NCBI RefSeq assembly: GCF_001895045.1
Contig: NZ_BDAM01000010.1
Location: 124,001-188,000, forward strand
Origin: Rhodococcus coprophilus NBRC 100603
GTDB lineage: Bacteria; Actinomycetota; Actinomycetes; Mycobacteriales; Mycobacteriaceae
Direction of reading: 5' to 3'
DNA length: 64,000 bases
Made by a program: the position numbers and the translations under genes. Shown here one piece after another: positions 39,601 to 48,781 of this stretch (positions are counted from its first letter, which is position 1; each line of letters begins with the position of its first letter). Under the pieces are notes generated by a model. The model worked only from the letters and a program-made list of their open reading frames with translations. It was not told where the DNA came from and ran no database searches.

Positions 39601-42600
39601 CAACCGGTCCACCGTGGCGGAATCGAACAGATCGGTCCGGTAACGCACGCTCAGCCGCAGTTGCGGTTCGAGGATCGCCATCACGGTGAGCGGGTAGTGC
39701 GTGGCGTCGCGGGCGTCGATCCCGGTGACTCGCATACCCGCGAAGTCGGTGGTCTCGTCGAACCCGGCGCGGTCGACGGGGTAGGACTCGAACACGGTCA
39801 GGGTGTCGAACAGTGTTCCGGCACCTACGGCGTGCTGGATACGGCCGAGACCCACGTGGTGATGGTCGAGCATCGACACCTGGGTGTCCTGCACACTGCG
39901 CAGTAGATCGGCGACGGTGTCCTCGGGTTGCAACCGCACCCGCACCGGAACGGTGTTGATGAACAGACCCAGCATGTTCTCCACGCCGGGCAATTCGGCG
40001 GGTCGTCCGGAGACAGTCGCGCCGAAGACCACGTCCGAGCGCGAGAGCAGCCGTCCGAGGACGAGCGACCACGCGACCTGCACCATGGTGTTGACCGTGA
40101 CGCCGGTGTCGCGGGCTCGTGCGGTGAGCGCGGTGAGCAGTGGTGCGGTCAGTTCGACGCCGATCTCGCCGGGGTTGTCTTCGAAGCTGTCCCCGGCGTT
40201 CGGGGCGACGAGTGTGGGCTCGGTGACACCTTCGAGCAACCCGGCCCAGGCCTGCAGCGAACGGTGCTCGTCCTGCGCATGCCACCACCGGAGGTAGTCG
40301 CGGTACGGCACCGGGTCGGGCAGGGCGTCCCGGGAAAGGTAGTGGGTGAGCACTTCTCGTACCAGAAGCGGCATCGACCAGCCGTCGAGAACGAGATGGT
40401 GGTTGGTGAGCACGAGTGTCGCCCGGTCGTGCCCGGTGCGCACGAGCACCGCCCGCAGCAAAGGTGGCCGAGCAGGGTCGAACGGTGCTGCGCGTTCGGC
40501 GTCGAGCACGGCCGAGCGCTCATCGGCGTGTACCTCGCGCCACGGCACCTCGACGCGATCGAGGACGATCTGCACCGGGTCACCGGTCTCGTCGTGGACG
40601 AACGCGGTGCGCAGGTTGGCGTGTCGTGCGACGACCGCGTCCACGGCAGCGCGCAATCGATCGCTGTCCACGGCCCCGGCCAGTTCGAGGCTCAGTTGCG
40701 CAACGTAGACGTCGAGTGAGCCTGCGGCGAGCCGGGTGTGGAACAGCAGGCCCGCCTGGAGTGGAGGAAGCGGCCAGATGTCGTGGACGCCGGGGTACTG
40801 CGATTCCCACTGCTCGATCTGCCGCTGACGAACCACGACGAGCGGAACGTCGGACGGTGTGAGCCCGCCCGCGTCGGCGTGCCCGACGTGCGTGGCGAGG
40901 CCGGTGAGGGCGTCGAGCCACAGTTCGGCGAATTCCTCGACGCGCTCGGCCGAGACCACGCGCGGCACATACGCGAACGTTGCGGTCAGGTGCGGCCCGT
41001 CTGCGCCGTCGACCACCATCGCGTTGATGTCGATCGCTGATGCGGCAGCGAGTGCAGACGTGCGGTTGGGGTCGAGATCGACGTCGTCGGGCACCCAGCC
41101 GATGTCGCGGATCTCGTCGGGAATGTGACCGGAGGTGAGCCGGCCGAGGTAGTTGAACGACAGTTGCGCTCCGGGCAATTGCGCCAGCACGCGGCCGGAT
41201 TCGTGGTCCAGGTGCCGCAATACGCCGTAGCCGACACCGTGGTTCGGTACGGCGGCGAGTTGTTCCTTCACTGCCTTGATCGCGGCTCCCACGTCGGACC
41301 CGCCGGGCGGTGTGTCGTGGAGGTCGCCGGAGACGGAGAGGCGCACCGGGTAAGCGCTCGTGAACCATCCGACGGTACGGGCGAGATCGGCGGGACCGAT
41401 CGCGTCGGGATCGCGGCCGTGCCCTTCGAGGGTCAGCAGCAGCGAATCGCCGGCATCGCCGTCCCAGCGGGCGGCGGCAAGTGCGAGCGCGGTGAGCAAC
41501 CCGTCGGCAGTGCCGCTCCGGTAGAGCGCGGGCAGCCTGGTCAGGACGGCCTCGGTGACCACGGGGTCGATCTCGACCCGGACCCGGCGAGTCGTGGCGA
41601 GGGTATCGAGTGCCGGGTCGAGAGGTGCGACGCCGCGCAGCGGGCGTACTCCTGCGAGAGTGCGTTGCCAGTATCCGAGTTCGCCGGCGAACGCACCGTC
41701 GCGCGTCGCGTCGTGCAGTGCGTGCGCCCAGCGACGGAACGAGGTCCCCACCTCAGGCAGCGCGGGCTCCCGGGCGGCCACGACCTGCATCCACGCCTGA
41801 GCGAGATCGGGTAGCAGCACCCGCCAGGACACTCCGTCGACAACGAGGTGGTGTGCGACGAGCAGGAGTTTGCCCTTCGCGTCCGGGGCTTCGACATCGA
41901 ACCACACGGCCGCGAGCATCACCCCGGCCCGGGGATCCAAAGCCGCTGCGGCACTGTCGCACCGAGATGTGATCAGATCGTCGATGTCTTCGACGCGGGC
42001 GACCGGGACGCGCGTGACGAGAGTGTCGGGGTCGACGGCGTCGGCCGCGACTTCCCAGGTCTCGTCCCGCAGTGCCGAACGCAGCATGTCGTGGCGAGCG
42101 AGAAGGGCGCCGAGCGCAGCGGACAGCTGACGGGCGGTGAGATCGGCGGGCGTGGTGACGAGCACGGCCTGGGCGAACGTGGAAAAGTCTCCGCGCCCGA
42201 GCATCTCGTGCACGATGGGGGTCAACGGGATCTCGCCGGTGCCACCGCCGGGCAGTTCCGTCATGACCGGGGTCGCGGCCACGCTCGTGGCAACGCGAGC
42301 GAGGGCAGCAATCGTCCTGTGCTCGAAGATCTGTCGTGCCGTCAGGTGCAGACCGATGTCCTTGGCGCGCGCGGCGAACTGCATCGCCACGATGCTGTCC
42401 GCGCCGAGAGCGAACAACGAATCGTCGACACCGACCAGCTCGACGTCGAGCAGCCCGACCGCGAGTTCGGCGAGGGCGATCTCGGATTCGGTTTCGGGAG
42501 CGCGGAATTCGGCCGAGGCGAAGCGCGGCGCAGGCAGCGCGGCGCGGTCGAGCTTGCCCGCGGGTGTCACCGGGATGTGATCGAGCTCCATCATCGCGGC

Positions 42601-45363
42601 GGGCACCATGTGCGACGGGAGCATCCGGCCGACGCCGTCGAGGAGTGCGGCGGCGTCGAACCGGTGACCCGGTTCCATCCGCACGTAGGAGATCGGCACG
42701 CTCGAACTGCCGGTGTCGTGGACGACCGACGCCGCGTAGTCGACGCCGGTCTGCTCGAGCAGCGCCGCGTCGATTTCCCCGAGTTCGATGCGGAATCCGC
42801 GGATTTTCACCTGGAAGTCGGATCGGCCCAGGAACTCGAGTTGGTGGTCGGCGGTCCAGCGCACGTCGTCGCCGGTGCGGTAGAGCCGGCCTCCGGGCTC
42901 GAAGGGGTTGGCGACGAACCGGTCCGCCGTCTGTCCGGGCCGACGGTGGTAACCGCGCGCCAGCGCGGGTCCGCCGATGTACAACTCCCCCACGAAGCCC
43001 ACGGGCACCGGCCGCAACCTGCGGTCGAGGACGACCGCGACGACGCCGTCGAGTGGCCGGCCGATCGTGACCGGGTCGCCCGGTTCCAGCGGCGTCCCGG
43101 CGGTGACGACGATCGTCGTCTCGGTCGGACCGTAACTGTTGGTGAACCGGCTGACGACACCGAAACGCTCGACGAGGTCGGGGGTGCAGACGTCTCCACC
43201 CACCACGACTGCCTCCAGGGCGTCGAGCCCGGCGGGATCGACCGTGGTCAGTACCGTCGGTGCCGAAACGATGTGGGTGACACGGCGGCTGCGCAACAGT
43301 AGGGCGAGGTCGTCGCCACCGAGGATGTCCGGTGGGGCGATCACCATCGCCGCGCCCGCGCTGAAGGCCTGCAGCATCTCGAAGATCGACGCATCGAAAC
43401 TCGCCGACGAGAAGCGCAGCATCCTCGACGACGGGGTGAGGCCCAGTTCGGGGCGTGCATCCGCTTCGAACGTGGCGAGCCCGGCGTGGGTGACCACCAC
43501 ACCTTTCGGGGTGCCGGTCGAACCGGACGTGTAGATCATGTACGCGGGGTGCTCCGGCCGGGCCTTCACGACCGGCGGGGACTCCACGGCCGGGTGCTCG
43601 TCGTCGACGGCGAGCAGGCGCGGACCGGCGGGCAGGCCGGCCATCCGGTCGCGCGTGGTGACGGCGAGACGCGCCCCGGAGTCGCGGATCATGTAGGCGA
43701 GACGCTCGGCGGGCAACGCCGGGTCGATCGGCACGAACGCCGCGCCGCTCTTGGCAACCGCCCACAGCGCGATCAGCGCTTCGGCGCTGCGTTCCATGCT
43801 GAGCACGACGAAGGTCTCCGGTGCGGCGCCGGCGTCGGCGAGCACCCGGGCGAACCGATCGGATCGTTCGTCGAGGTCCCGGTAGGTCAGGGTCCGGTCC
43901 CCGTCGAGGACGGCGACACCGTCGCGGTTGCGGCGTACCCCTTCGGCGAGCAGGTCGGGCAGCAACCGGACGGGCCGCGCCGGACGGCCGCGGAACGGGA
44001 CGAGGGTGTCGCGTTCGTCGTCGTGCAGCACGTCGATCGTGCCCACCATTCCGTCGCACCGGACGAAATCGGCGAGGAACTCGGTGAATCGGCTGTGGTG
44101 CGAGCGCAATTCGTCGGGGGAGTACAGATTCGGGTTGGCTTCGAGGTCGAGGCGGGCCGGCCGGCCGGGTTCGCTGGGATAGATGTTGAGCGAGAGGTCT
44201 TCGACGGGTCCGGTGCTGAGTACGTGCAGTCGACCCACGAGATCACCGAGCCGGATCTCGGTCCCGAACATCATGATGTTGACGGCGGGCCCGAAGAATC
44301 CGCGATCGGCGCCGCCACGGCCGGTGTCGCGTCGCATGTCTTCGTGCCGGTAGCGCTGGTGGCGCAATGCTCCGGTCAGTTCGACCTGCACGCGGGTCGT
44401 CAGGTCCCGGGTGGTGTCCTCGGGGTCGACCGCCACGCGGATCGGCACGACGTTGGAGACCATGCCACCGGAGCGGCGCAGTTTGACGGTCGTGCGCGCC
44501 GATACCGGCAGGCTGAGCACGACGTCGGACTCGCCGGTGACCCGCGCGAGGAATGCGGCGAACGCCGCGACGACCAGGCTTGCGAAGGTGGCCTGCTCGT
44601 CGCGCGCGACGACACGTTCGACGGATGCGGACACGTCGTCCGGCAGCGGCGCGCCGTACCGGACGGGATGCGGACCGACGGGCGCCGCTCGGCCGGAGAG
44701 CCCGATGGGATGCGGCAGGTCGTGGACCCGATCGGCCCAGTACGCGCGGTCGCTCTCGAACCTGCTCGATTCCCGGTAGCGGTTCTCGTCTTCGACGATC
44801 TCGTGGAGCGCGTTGACGGCGAACGGTGCGGGTTCGCGGCCTTCCTTCGCTGCGTTGTACCGCTCGGCGGTGCGGTTGGCGAAGGTGGTCGCACCGAATC
44901 CGTCCAGCGCGACGTGGTGGATTCGGGTGTAGACGAAATAGCGCGCGTCGGCGATGCGCAGGATCGCGCACACGATGAGCCGGTCCTCGAGCATGTCCAG
45001 CGGGGTCCGGTACTCGGCGTGCATCCACGCGAGGGCAGCGGCTTCCGGATCGGGGCGATCGCGCAGGTCGAGGACGGTGGCCCGATCGTTGAGATCGGGA
45101 TCGATCACCTGGTAGGGCTGTCCGTCGTGCTCGAACAAACGGAGCATCGCGGTGCCGAGTTCGCGACCCGTGGCCGCTCCGGCATCGGCGAACGCCTCGA
45201 CGTCGAGGTCCCCGTGGACGTCGATGTACTGGGCAATGGTGAGCGGGATGTCGCCGAGCAGATGCTGGGCGAACCAGATCCCGCGCTGCGCCGACGAGAG
45301 CGGGAAACCCGACCGGGGCTCGTCGTCGGTGAGCACAGGTCCACGCGCATACTGCTGTTCCAC
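27628..45363 (-). CDS. Five-module non-ribosomal peptide synthetase, C-A-T-E / C-A-T / C-A-T / C-A-T / C-A-T-TE
   Basis: The protein has 5911 residues from a GTG at 45363, preceded by GGGGAG 5 nt away. Condensation HHxxxDG motifs lie at residue 149 and near 1653, 2670, 3696 and 4731, and an epimerisation HHLVVDG lies near 1170. Adenylation SGSTGxPKG cores are near 610, 2103, 3140, 4168 and 5218. Phosphopantetheine serines are near 990 (LGADS, the form seen before epimerisation domains), 2487, 3518, 4549 and 5603. The C-terminal thioesterase has GWSMGG with Ser about 5730. Starting with a condensation domain and no upstream synthetase points to N-acylation of residue 1, as in lipopeptides. The epimerisation domain makes residue 1 D-configured. 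Pocket residues read by eye give A2 DVWHFSLVD (serine) and A5 DAWQFGLMQ (nearest glutamine). A1 (DAFVVGSIV), A3 (DALFVGAIM) and A4 (DAFLMGSII) are not codes I recognise. No MbtH-like or phosphopantetheinyl transferase gene is in the window. It lies between an AlkB gene and the acyltransferase gene on the same strand. Confidence 0.95.
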   Translation of the reverse strand: MEQQYARGPVLTDDEPRSGFPLSSAQRGIWFAQHLLGDIPLTIAQYIDVHGDLDVEAFADAGAATGRELGTAMLRLFEHDGQPYQVIDPDLNDRATVLDLRDRPDPEAAALAWMHAEYRTPLDMLEDRLIVCAILRIADARYFVYTRIHHVALDGFGATTFANRTAERYNAAKEGREPAPFAVNALHEIVEDENRYRESSRFESDRAYWADRVHDLPHPIGLSGRAAPVGPHPVRYGAPLPDDVSASVERVVARDEQATFASLVVAAFAAFLARVTGESDVVLSLPVSARTTVKLRRSGGMVSNVVPIRVAVDPEDTTRDLTTRVQVELTGALRHQRYRHEDMRRDTGRGGADRGFFGPAVNIMMFGTEIRLGDLVGRLHVLSTGPVEDLSLNIYPSEPGRPARLDLEANPNLYSPDELRSHHSRFTEFLADFVRCDGMVGTIDVLHDDERDTLVPFRGRPARPVRLLPDLLAEGVRRNRDGVAVLDGDRTLTYRDLDERSDRFARVLADAGAAPETFVVLSMERSAEALIALWAVAKSGAAFVPIDPALPAERLAYMIRDSGARLAVTTRDRMAGLPAGPRLLAVDDEHPAVESPPVVKARPEHPAYMIYTSGSTGTPKGVVVTHAGLATFEADARPELGLTPSSRMLRFSSASFDASIFEMLQAFSAGAAMVIAPPDILGGDDLALLLRSRRVTHIVSAPTVLTTVDPAGLDALEAVVVGGDVCTPDLVERFGVVSRFTNSYGPTETTIVVTAGTPLEPGDPVTIGRPLDGVVAVVLDRRLRPVPVGFVGELYIGGPALARGYHRRPGQTADRFVANPFEPGGRLYRTGDDVRWTADHQLEFLGRSDFQVKIRGFRIELGEIDAALLEQTGVDYAASVVHDTGSSSVPISYVRMEPGHRFDAAALLDGVGRMLPSHMVPAAMMELDHIPVTPAGKLDRAALPAPRFASAEFRAPETESEIALAELAVGLLDVELVGVDDSLFALGADSIVAMQFAARAKDIGLHLTARQIFEHRTIAALARVATSVAATPVMTELPGGGTGEIPLTPIVHEMLGRGDFSTFAQAVLVTTPADLTARQLSAALGALLARHDMLRSALRDETWEVAADAVDPDTLVTRVPVARVEDIDDLITSRCDSAAAALDPRAGVMLAAVWFDVEAPDAKGKLLLVAHHLVVDGVSWRVLLPDLAQAWMQVVAAREPALPEVGTSFRRWAHALHDATRDGAFAGELGYWQRTLAGVRPLRGVAPLDPALDTLATTRRVRVEIDPVVTEAVLTRLPALYRSGTADGLLTALALAAARWDGDAGDSLLLTLEGHGRDPDAIGPADLARTVGWFTSAYPVRLSVSGDLHDTPPGGSDVGAAIKAVKEQLAAVPNHGVGYGVLRHLDHESGRVLAQLPGAQLSFNYLGRLTSGHIPDEIRDIGWVPDDVDLDPNRTSALAAASAIDINAMVVDGADGPHLTATFAYVPRVVSAERVEEFAELWLDALTGLATHVGHADAGGLTPSDVPLVVVRQRQIEQWESQYPGVHDIWPLPPLQAGLLFHTRLAAGSLDVYVAQLSLELAGAVDSDRLRAAVDAVVARHANLRTAFVHDETGDPVQIVLDRVEVPWREVHADERSAVLDAERAAPFDPARPPLLRAVLVRTGHDRATLVLTNHHLVLDGWSMPLLVREVLTHYLSRDALPDPVPYRDYLRWWHAQDEHRSLQAWAGLLEGVTEPTLVAPNAGDSFEDNPGEIGVELTAPLLTALTARARDTGVTVNTMVQVAWSLVLGRLLSRSDVVFGATVSGRPAELPGVENMLGLFINTVPVRVRLQPEDTVADLLRSVQDTQVSMLDHHHVGLGRIQHAVGAGTLFDTLTVFESYPVDRAGFDETTDFAGMRVTGIDARDATHYPLTVMAILEPQLRLSVRYRTDLFDSATVDRLTQRLVGVLDTVATSPETRIGDVDVFLPGERDTVAGFERGAVRALPMSTLADLLTRQARRTPDAEAVLVDGGSTLRYAEFAPGVNRVARALVADGIGPGDLVGVAMPRSLDQLIAIHAVVTAGAAYVPIDPDQPAARTAHVLETAAPVRVLHALPDVSGLSGAPITDRDRRAPLRPDDLAYVLFTSGSTGRPKGVAISHRSIVNRLLWMQDTYPLTGDDVVLQKTPATFDVSVWELFWPLLTGASVVLASPDGHRDPRYLSRVIDEYRITTLHFVPSMLDVFLTGADLTRCGSVRQVFTSGEALPATTVARFADALGAPLHNLYGPTEAAVDVTAHETVPGENPVPIGTPVWNTTVRVLDSRLRPVPVGVEGELYLGGVQLARGYHAAPGLTAARFVADPSGGARLYRTGDVVRWRVDGVLEYVGRSDFQVKLRGQRIELGEIESALLEHDDVTQAVVVLHRDTVAGEHLVAYVVGTLDSEAVLRHAATRLPRHMVPTVVMVLDALPLTANGKLDRKSLPAPEFGSGIEYVAPATATEKTVSTIVADVLGRDRPGATANFFDLGGNSLTATRLLARLDDTFGTRLQIRDLFDNATVSGLSALIDGQQDRQVGPALVAGPRPERIPLSPAQARMWFVNRFDPASGAYNVAVALRLTGTLDVDALRNAVTDIVGRHETLRTRYPDDGDGPRQEILPVASAVDALTLTVEDLTGTLDEWLVEVVGRGFDVTREIPLALNVVREDADRHVVALVVHHIAIDGWSMQALARDLVAAYGARSAGAAPAWEPLPVGYADYALWQHGLLGGIDDPESVAAAQLAFWRETLAGAPDLLDLPTDRRRPSVPSFRGGTVTVDVPTAVYTACTELARAHEASLFMVLHTALAVLLARTSGTYDVTVGTPVAGRGHRALDDVVGMFVNTLPLRTRFDASLSFAAALTVVRDNDLAAYSHADLPFEQLAEALATTRSTSHQPLFQTVLALDVPQPRSVTLPELEIEVLPVDFGIAKFDLEFAVTEHERHATVTLTFARDLFEESTAAMLADRFVRVLESAVADPDASIGTLDLLSHDEHDELLRRPEFVDARTLPQLLAAAVTDSEVPALVSGTRVVTYGELDRRSAALAHMLIEAGAGPETVVAVAVERSVESVLAVWAVARTGAAFLPVDPTYPAARIEHMLTDSGARLGLTTDAHRNALPDDVRWLDATAQTDDDLPVPARVPHLDQPAYLIYTSGSTGVPKGVVVTHRGLAAFVAEQQRHYGVRPGDRVAAFASPSFDASLLELLMAVGGRATLVLVPTGIYGGTELETVLADTGVTHLFLTPAALATVDPETLPHVRVVVVGGEACEPSLVARWAPGRAMFNAYGPTESTIMATHFGPMVPGEPVRIGRAVIGTSVLVLDDRLQPVPTGVPGELYVSGAGLARGYHARPALTASRFVADPISGGVVYRTGDRVRKNAGGTLDFLGRNDFQVKVRGHRIELSEIDAVLSAHPSVEAVVSVPHDESGAVVAYVVAAPGLVVDAADVAAHAARTLPDYMVPAAITVVDALPLTGAGKVDLRALPEPVFTAAEFVAPRTEAERRVAGAFADVLGLERVGAHDDFFALGGNSLSATRVVARLDASAGVRAVFENPTVASLAAVVGDSASEQRPPLVSGPRPDHLPLSPAQQRMWLINRFDPTSPAYNIPVAVRLRGRLDHDALCAAAHDVVQRHEVLRTVFPDADADADGPAQVIRDDAAVDLSPRPVTADTLGDEMLALVSRGFDLTTDTPIRGALLRIADEDHVLVVVVHHIAADGASTVPLARDIFVAYGARLAGDSPSWVPLAVQYADFALWQRGVLGDPGDPGSLAACQLAYWTEALADVPAVLDLPADRSRPAVASQRGARVDFRIGAGTVRALDELARSHGATRFMALHAALSVLLARLGNTDDVCVGTPVAGRGDAALDDVVGMFVNTLVLRTRFDPTDGFGQVLERTRDTDLAAFGHADVPFEQVVDAVGPVRSQSHAPLFQVSLSLQNQGTGVLELPGLRIEPVEPGVDVAKVDLEFTVRDDDGGALAASLTYATDLFDAGTAESFTQRWVRVLDAVTANPAGPVGDVSLSTEDEARSALEHAVPADMPAFTLPEILAAGVAANPDGVAVTDGTRHLTYTELDRASNRLARKLADLGARTETFVALSFPRCVDGIVALWAVAKTGAAFVPVDPGLPAARIAYLLSDSGVRLGLAHGDGPSADIPWVRVDDAGGYSDAPIAHDRSPVAQSAAYMIYTSGSTGTPKGVVVTHRGLTAFTAEHRPELGVSTKSRVLRFSSSSFDASVFEQIAAFSAGATMVVAAPEVVGGAELADLLRRERVTHVLTAPAALGTVTPTDLPDLEAVMVGGDVCPPELVAKFGPVCRFFNSYGPTETTIIITEAGPMSPGDDITIGVPIHGSGAVILDDRLHPVPDGVVGELYLSGAGLARGYHRRPELTAARFVACPYTGGLMYRTGDLVRRTATGEIRFVGRRDAQVQLRGLRIELDEIEAVLTSTDSVAQAVVVVHTDAHTGDRLVGYVVPTAGTTADPRTLRDRIGAELPSYMVPAQILVLDALPITANGKLDRKALPVPGFEARAFRAPENPVQQTVAGVYAELLGIDRVGLDDDFFALGGNSLIATQLAARLGSALDTTVPVRAVFEAPTVVALAAAVASTAGAGARPALTARERPARIPLSLAQQRLWFLNRFDPDSATYNIPAVLRVSGRLDTTALQAAVEDVLARHEVLRTVYPEVDGEGIQQVLASSAVVADLTPVPVGADDVLAVVAEFVSAGFDVTAEVPVRVRLYRPAPEDFVLVFVVHHIAADGFSMGPLTRDVMTAYASRVRGNPPGWAPLPLQYADYSLWQRTVLGSEDDPGSVMAEQIDFWTETLASLPDQLELPWDRPRPQVVSHRGASHAVTLDGTLHAGLLTMAGAHRATLFMVLHSATAVALSRLSGSSDIALGTPVAGRGDAALDDLVGMFVNTLVLRTAVDAGSTFTDLLRSVREVDLRAFAHAEVPFERLVEVLAPPRSQARNPLFQVMLTLQNMPAGEFRLGDVGIEPVDPPLDRAMFDLQITAHESFSETGEPSGISMTWTYATDLFDDATVVAIADRVVRILDAVVHAPATPVGDLDWLAPDEHSVLRALGLPTVRTHGGFGTLPERLDAQAERSPDAVAVTDGTVSYSYAEFASRVNRLARHLVSLGVGPDANVAVVMERSIDAVVAVHAVVAAGGAYVPLDPGQPAERTSYVLDTADPVLVLSSVHRDAYGDRTVVDLGVVDLSGVSDAPIGDHERRAPLRADNAAYVLFTSGSTGRPKGVTVSHAAVVNQLSWLQEEFLADGGDTVLLKTPLTFDASVWELFWPLHTGARLAVAAPDGHRDPEYLARALVDFEVTVAQFVPTVLDAVLDVAEAPASSLRLVFTGGEALSGTTAQRVRTRFGCDVHNLYGPTETAMQATHHPGSSVDGGTAVPIGTPVWNTGAWVLDTRLHPVPVGVVGELYLSGAQLARGYAGRAALTAGRFVANPFDAPGTRLYRTGDLVRRNRRGELEFVGRNDLQVKLRGQRIELGEIESVLRANGRVAAGAVVAWPDQLVGYVVPAGEPDVQQLRAEMGKSLPSYMVPSQFVVLEAMPTTPNGKLDRKALPQPEIRAHDFRAPSTDTENAVAEAFSSILGIGQVGLDDDFFALGGTSLVATRFVARIRDALGVAVPLQWLFSHSTVEALSLQIDRGDTPGPEFAVLQPLREQGDLTPLFCVHPIVGLSWCYTALVPHLDPSLPVYGLQTPLDDLPDSLEDLAARYVDEIRRVQGRGPYRLLGWSMGGVIAQEMAVQLQAAGDTVASLVMLDSFADTEFGTATGGIDEMVPMGDLLAGFGLETDGNEPGTVDDLVRVVADLTGNTVHDTDRLVRKLRAAAEHNAASAARHRPSRFDGDLLYFSAGEDGRGGATGWADAVSGQVRERSVPVTHWRMTSPEALAVVGPVLRTVFASPSDDDRQGQFAR

Positions 45364-45392
45364 TCGGCTCCCCGACGCTGGTGAAAAGATTC

Positions 45393-45421
45393 CGGAACGT
45401 TATTCGGACAAGATTGTTCCG
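45393..45421. promoter_or_regulatory. Inverted repeat between alkB-like and NRPS genes
   Basis: CGGAAC (45393-45398) and GTTCCG (45416-45421) are perfect arms. Inside, TTATTCGGACAA (from 45400) opposes TTGTTCCGTAATA with one-base offset, making a compact AT-rich dyad. It sits 30 nt upstream of the NRPS start and could be an operator or promoter giving the NRPS gene its own control. Confidence 0.4.
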
Positions 45422-45435
45422 TAATATAGCGTCAG

Positions 45436-46608
45436 TCAGTCGGAGAATCTCGCAAGAAGCAGATCCCGTTTCGGGGGATGGATGTTGATTCGCGACAGAT
45501 CCCGGCCGTAGTGCTCCAGCAGTCGCTGATCCATTACCCGTCGCCACAGCGGCGGAAACAGCGAAAGGATGATCAGCACCGCGTATCCGGCCGGGAGCTG
45601 AGGAGCATCCGGCATCGACCGCAGGGTCTGGTAGCGCCGCAGCGGGTTCGCGTGATGGTCACTGTGGCGCTGAAGGTTGTAGAGGAAGACGTTCGAACAG
45701 ACGTGGTTGCTGTTCCAGCTGTGTTCGGGTGCCACCCGCTCGTACCCGCCGCCGGGACGGTTCCTGCGCAGGAGCCCGTAGTGCTCGATGTAGTTCGCGC
45801 CTTCGAGGAACATGATCGCCAGGCCAGCCTGCACGACCAGCCAAGGCGCGATCGACCAGCCGAACAGTGCGATCACCGCCGCGTACAGCGCTACGCTCAT
45901 CAACCACGCGCCGAGTACGTTGTTGTGCCGCACATTCCACCACGACAGTCCGCGGCGACCGAGCCTCGCCTTTTCGTATCGCACCGCCGACCGGAGGCTG
46001 CCGAACACCGAACGCGGCAGGAACCGCCAGTAGCCTTCACCGAATCGCGCGGTCGCCGGGTCGTCCGGTGTCGCGACCCTGATGTGGTGCCCGTGATTGT
46101 GCTCGACGTAGAAGTGGCCGTAGAACGATTGTGCGAGCGCCACTTTCGCGAGAGTGCGCTCGATCGATGTGCGCTTGTGCCCGAGTTCGTGCGCAGCGTT
46201 GATTCCCACTCCGCCGACGATGCCGAGGGTCGCGGCGAGCGCGAAACGCTCGGCGCCGCCCATCGGCTGCGACACCCACAGCCAGCACCCGAACACGAAC
46301 CCGGCATACTGCAACGGCAGGTAGAGGTAGGTGCAGTACCGGTAGTACCGGTCGTTCTCGAGTGGCTTCATCACCTCGTCGGGCGGGTTGCTCGTATCGA
46401 GCCTCGCGACGGCGTCGATCAGCGGGCAGACCACCGCGATGATGATCGCGCCGGTCGCCCAGAAGACACCGAGACCGAATTGCTGCACCAGCACGTAGGC
46501 GAGAAACGGACTCAGCGGCATCGCCAGGCCGTACAACCAGAGGTAGCGCTTCGGATCCCGCCATCGCACACCCGAGCCTGCGTGCCCGCTGTCGCCCCCC
46601 ACGCTCAT
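45436..46608 (-). CDS. alkB: AlkB-type membrane non-haem diiron monooxygenase
   Basis: The protein has 390 residues. AlkB enzymes hydroxylate terminal carbons of alkanes or alkyl chains, with electrons from rubredoxin. The histidine boxes are complete: HELGH (140-144), EHNHGHH (169-175) and QRHSDHH (313-319), plus the family motif NYIEHYG (272-278). About six membrane helices are present. No rubredoxin or rubredoxin reductase gene follows, unlike usual rhodococcal alkB clusters. Instead the NRPS gene begins 72 bp downstream on the same strand. AGGTGG sits very close to the ATG at 46608, so GTG 46602 (two codons in) is a possible true start. It may act on the acyl chain of the NRPS product or simply on alkanes. 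Confidence 0.88.
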   Translation of the reverse strand: MSVGGDSGHAGSGVRWRDPKRYLWLYGLAMPLSPFLAYVLVQQFGLGVFWATGAIIIAVVCPLIDAVARLDTSNPPDEVMKPLENDRYYRYCTYLYLPLQYAGFVFGCWLWVSQPMGGAERFALAATLGIVGGVGINAAHELGHKRTSIERTLAKVALAQSFYGHFYVEHNHGHHIRVATPDDPATARFGEGYWRFLPRSVFGSLRSAVRYEKARLGRRGLSWWNVRHNNVLGAWLMSVALYAAVIALFGWSIAPWLVVQAGLAIMFLEGANYIEHYGLLRRNRPGGGYERVAPEHSWNSNHVCSNVFLYNLQRHSDHHANPLRRYQTLRSMPDAPQLPAGYAVLIILSLFPPLWRRVMDQRLLEHYGRDLSRINIHPPKRDLLLARFSD

Positions 46609-46752
46609 TCCACCTCACATCGGTTCCCGTCCCCCGACGGTTCATACGACTGCACATCGACCACAACGCGGGTCGCTGGATCGGATACACAGTATCCATG
46701 GGGGTCTCTCGCCGGGACGACCCGGATGCGAACCGGCCGCAGACACGGCGAC

Positions 46753-46782
46753 GGCGCCGCACCCTTGGGTGCGGCACCGCCG
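46753..46782 (-). terminator. Hairpin terminator of the cold-shock gene
   Basis: GCCGCACCC (46756-46764) and GGGTGCGGC (46767-46775) are perfect arms, with outer pairing possible after a mismatch. It lies 21 nt beyond the cold-shock gene stop. Confidence 0.6.
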
Positions 46783-46802
46783 CGCGGTCAGCAGAGATGC
46801 GC

Positions 46803-47006
46803 TCAGATAGTGCGCACGCCCTGGGCCTGCGGGCCCTTCTGACCCTGGCCGATTTCGAACTCGACGCGTGCTCCCTCGTCGAGCGACTTGAATCCCGAAC
46901 CCTGGATCTCGGAGTAATGAACGAAAACGTCCGCGCCCCCGCCGTCCTGCTCGATGAATCCGAAGCCCTTTTCTGCGTTGAACCACTTGACAGTGCCCTG
47001 CGCCAT
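46803..47006 (-). CDS. cspA: Cold-shock protein (CspA family)
   Basis: The protein has 67 residues, a single OB-fold cold-shock domain. The RNA-binding motifs are [20 protein letters not shown] (RNP1) and [10 protein letters not shown] (RNP2). It binds single-stranded RNA and DNA as a chaperone. AGGAG lies 8 nt ahead of the ATG. It ends with [13 protein letters not shown] residues typical of actinobacterial CspA. It is a monocistronic gene divergent from the aminotransferase gene. Confidence 0.97.
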   Translation of the reverse strand: MAQGTVKWFNAEKGFGFIEQDGGGADVFVHYSEIQGSGFKSLDEGARVEFEIGQGQKGPQAQGVRTI

Positions 47007-47171
47007 ACCACTTGCTCCTAATCTTCCCGCCCGTCACCCCGACGCGCGGCCTTGCTGGAGACCCAATCATCGCACTGATCCGGACATTCGGCGCGGTGGA
47101 TCCCGTCTTAATTATGCGTGTCGGGAAAATCCGGGTGAAAACGGTTTGGTGGACGGTGGCACCATGGAGCC

Positions 47172-48428
47172 GTGACTAACGAGGAACAGGGCCAGCTTCA
47201 CCACCGCATGAGCCGCCGTTTGGAGCAGTCGTCCAAGCTCCAGAACGTGCTGTACGAGATCCGTGGACCGGTGCACGCACACGCCGCGCGACTCGAGGCG
47301 GAGGGCAATCGCATCCTCAAGCTCAACATCGGCAACCCCGCGCCCTTCGGGTTCGAGGCGCCCGACACGATCGTGCAGGACATGATCGCGGCGCTACCCC
47401 ACGCGCAGGGGTACTCCGAATCCAAGGGCATCGCGCCGGCCCGGCGCGCGATCGTCACTCGCTACGAACTGGTGCCGGGCTTCCCCAAGTTCGACATCAA
47501 CGACGTCTACCTCGGCAACGGTGTCTCCGAACTCATCACCATGACGATGCAGGCGCTGCTCGACGACGGCGACGAGGTGCTCATTCCGGCACCCGATTAC
47601 CCGCTGTGGACTGCGATGACGTCGCTCGGCGGAGGCACGCCCGTCCACTACCTGTGCGACGAGAGCAACGGCTGGAACCCCGATATCGAGGACATCGAGT
47701 CGAAGATCACCGAGCGCACCAAGGCGATCGTGGTGATCAACCCGAACAACCCGACCGGTGCCGTCTACTCCCGCGAGGTGCTCGAGCAGATCGTGCGGCT
47801 GGCGCGTAAGCACCAGCTGTTGCTGCTCGCGGACGAGATCTACGACAAGATTCTCTACGACGAGGCGAAACACGTCTCCCTGGCGACACTCGCTCCCGAC
47901 CTGCTGTGCATCACCTACAACGGGTTGTCGAAGGCGTACCGCGTCGCGGGCTACCGGTCCGGCTGGATGGTCATCACCGGCCCGAAGGACCACGCCGCCG
48001 GATTCCTCGAGGGGATCGACCTGCTGGCGTCCACCCGCCTGTGCCCCAACGTTCCGTCGCAACATGCCATCCAGGTGGCACTCGGGGGATATCAGAGCAT
48101 CGACGATCTGGTGCTCCCGGGCGGGCGGTTGCTCGAGCAACGGGACGTGGCGTGGGAGCGCCTGAACGCGATTCCGGGCGTGAGCTGCGTCAAGCCACGT
48201 GGTGCGCTGTACGCGTTCCCTCGCCTCGACCCCGAGGTGTACGAGATCCACGACGACGAGCAACTCGTGCAGGATCTGTTGCTGCAGGAACGCATCCTGG
48301 TGACGCAGGGCACCGGCTTCAACTGGCCCGATCCCGACCACTTCCGCATCGTGACGCTCCCGTGGGCGCGGGATCTCTCCGTCGCCATCGAGAGGATCGG
48401 CAACTTCCTCTCGAGCTACAAGCAGTAG
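47172..48428 (+). CDS. alaA: PLP-dependent aminotransferase (AlaA/AspC type, alanine-pyruvate family)
   Basis: The protein has 418 residues, close along its whole length to M. tuberculosis Rv0337c. It should interconvert glutamate/pyruvate and alanine/2-oxoglutarate. The fold-type I signature is NPNNPTGAVYS (N193), followed by LLADEIYDKILYD and the Schiff-base lysine K254 in YNGLSKAYRVAGYRSGW. The substrate carboxylate-binding Arg lies in FRIVTLPW. The start is GTG 47172. An internal ATG at 47208 (MSRRLEQS) is the alternative, because homology is strongest from there. It faces away from cspA. Confidence 0.94.
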   Translation: MTNEEQGQLHHRMSRRLEQSSKLQNVLYEIRGPVHAHAARLEAEGNRILKLNIGNPAPFGFEAPDTIVQDMIAALPHAQGYSESKGIAPARRAIVTRYELVPGFPKFDINDVYLGNGVSELITMTMQALLDDGDEVLIPAPDYPLWTAMTSLGGGTPVHYLCDESNGWNPDIEDIESKITERTKAIVVINPNNPTGAVYSREVLEQIVRLARKHQLLLLADEIYDKILYDEAKHVSLATLAPDLLCITYNGLSKAYRVAGYRSGWMVITGPKDHAAGFLEGIDLLASTRLCPNVPSQHAIQVALGGYQSIDDLVLPGGRLLEQRDVAWERLNAIPGVSCVKPRGALYAFPRLDPEVYEIHDDEQLVQDLLLQERILVTQGTGFNWPDPDHFRIVTLPWARDLSVAIERIGNFLSSYKQ

Positions 48429-48609
48429 GCGCCACGCCCGAAATGCTCCGGGCCGCATTTGATGCCGAACGGTGACGTCCGCCCGCTAGAGGCGAAGGTC
48501 CCTGTTCGGCTCCTCGCCGGGCGTCGGGTGCTGGGCGATCTGTCGCATTCGTGAGGAGCGCCACAGGATCGAGGACCCCGAGAGCCCCCAAAAACAAGTA
48601 GCTTGGATT

Positions 48610-48706
48610 CCGGCACTCAGTGCCGGGCTCCCTGACTGCCGCCACCCCCCCTGAGCGAAGTCAGGTGAAGGTGGCGGGGACACCCCCCTGCTCCCCGCCA
48701 CCACCA
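48610..48706 (+). ncRNA. Candidate 6C small RNA
   Basis: Two consecutive hairpins each expose a run of at least six cytosines in the loop, the defining feature of the actinobacterial 6C RNA. Hairpin 1 has a perfect 7-bp stem (48631-48637 with 48659-48665) with C7 in its loop (48645-48651). Hairpin 2 has a perfect 10-bp stem (48670-48679 with 48693-48702) with C6 at 48683-48688. A -10-like TAGCTT (48599-48604) would start a transcript near 48611, giving about 95 nt, the size known for mycobacterial 6C RNA (B11). A 17-bp palindrome (48610-48626) forms the 5' end. These RNAs base-pair with target mRNAs through the C-rich loops. Confidence 0.65.
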
Positions 48707-48781
48707 GCCCACTGTCGTCCGGTGCCTCGCGCATCGTGACCGGCGACCGCCCGCAGGCGTCCCGCACGAGGTGACTAGCCT

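Noticed and set aside
28000-45000. Repeated DNA in the NRPS as mobile or CRISPR-like repeats
   Set aside because: The repeats are homologous catalytic domains in one continuous reading frame, not interspersed or direct-repeat arrays.
28000-45384. Several open frames of 400-860 codons antisense to, or out of frame with, the NRPS
   Set aside because: They follow third-position GC bias in the NRPS frame, repeat with the module structure, and have no family motifs.
48600-48710. The C-rich hairpins as a simple rho-independent terminator of alaA
   Set aside because: There is no U-run, the element begins about 180 nt after the alaA stop, it has its own -10-like sequence, and both loops contain six or more C, which fits 6C RNA better. 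Termination of alaA by these hairpins is not excluded.
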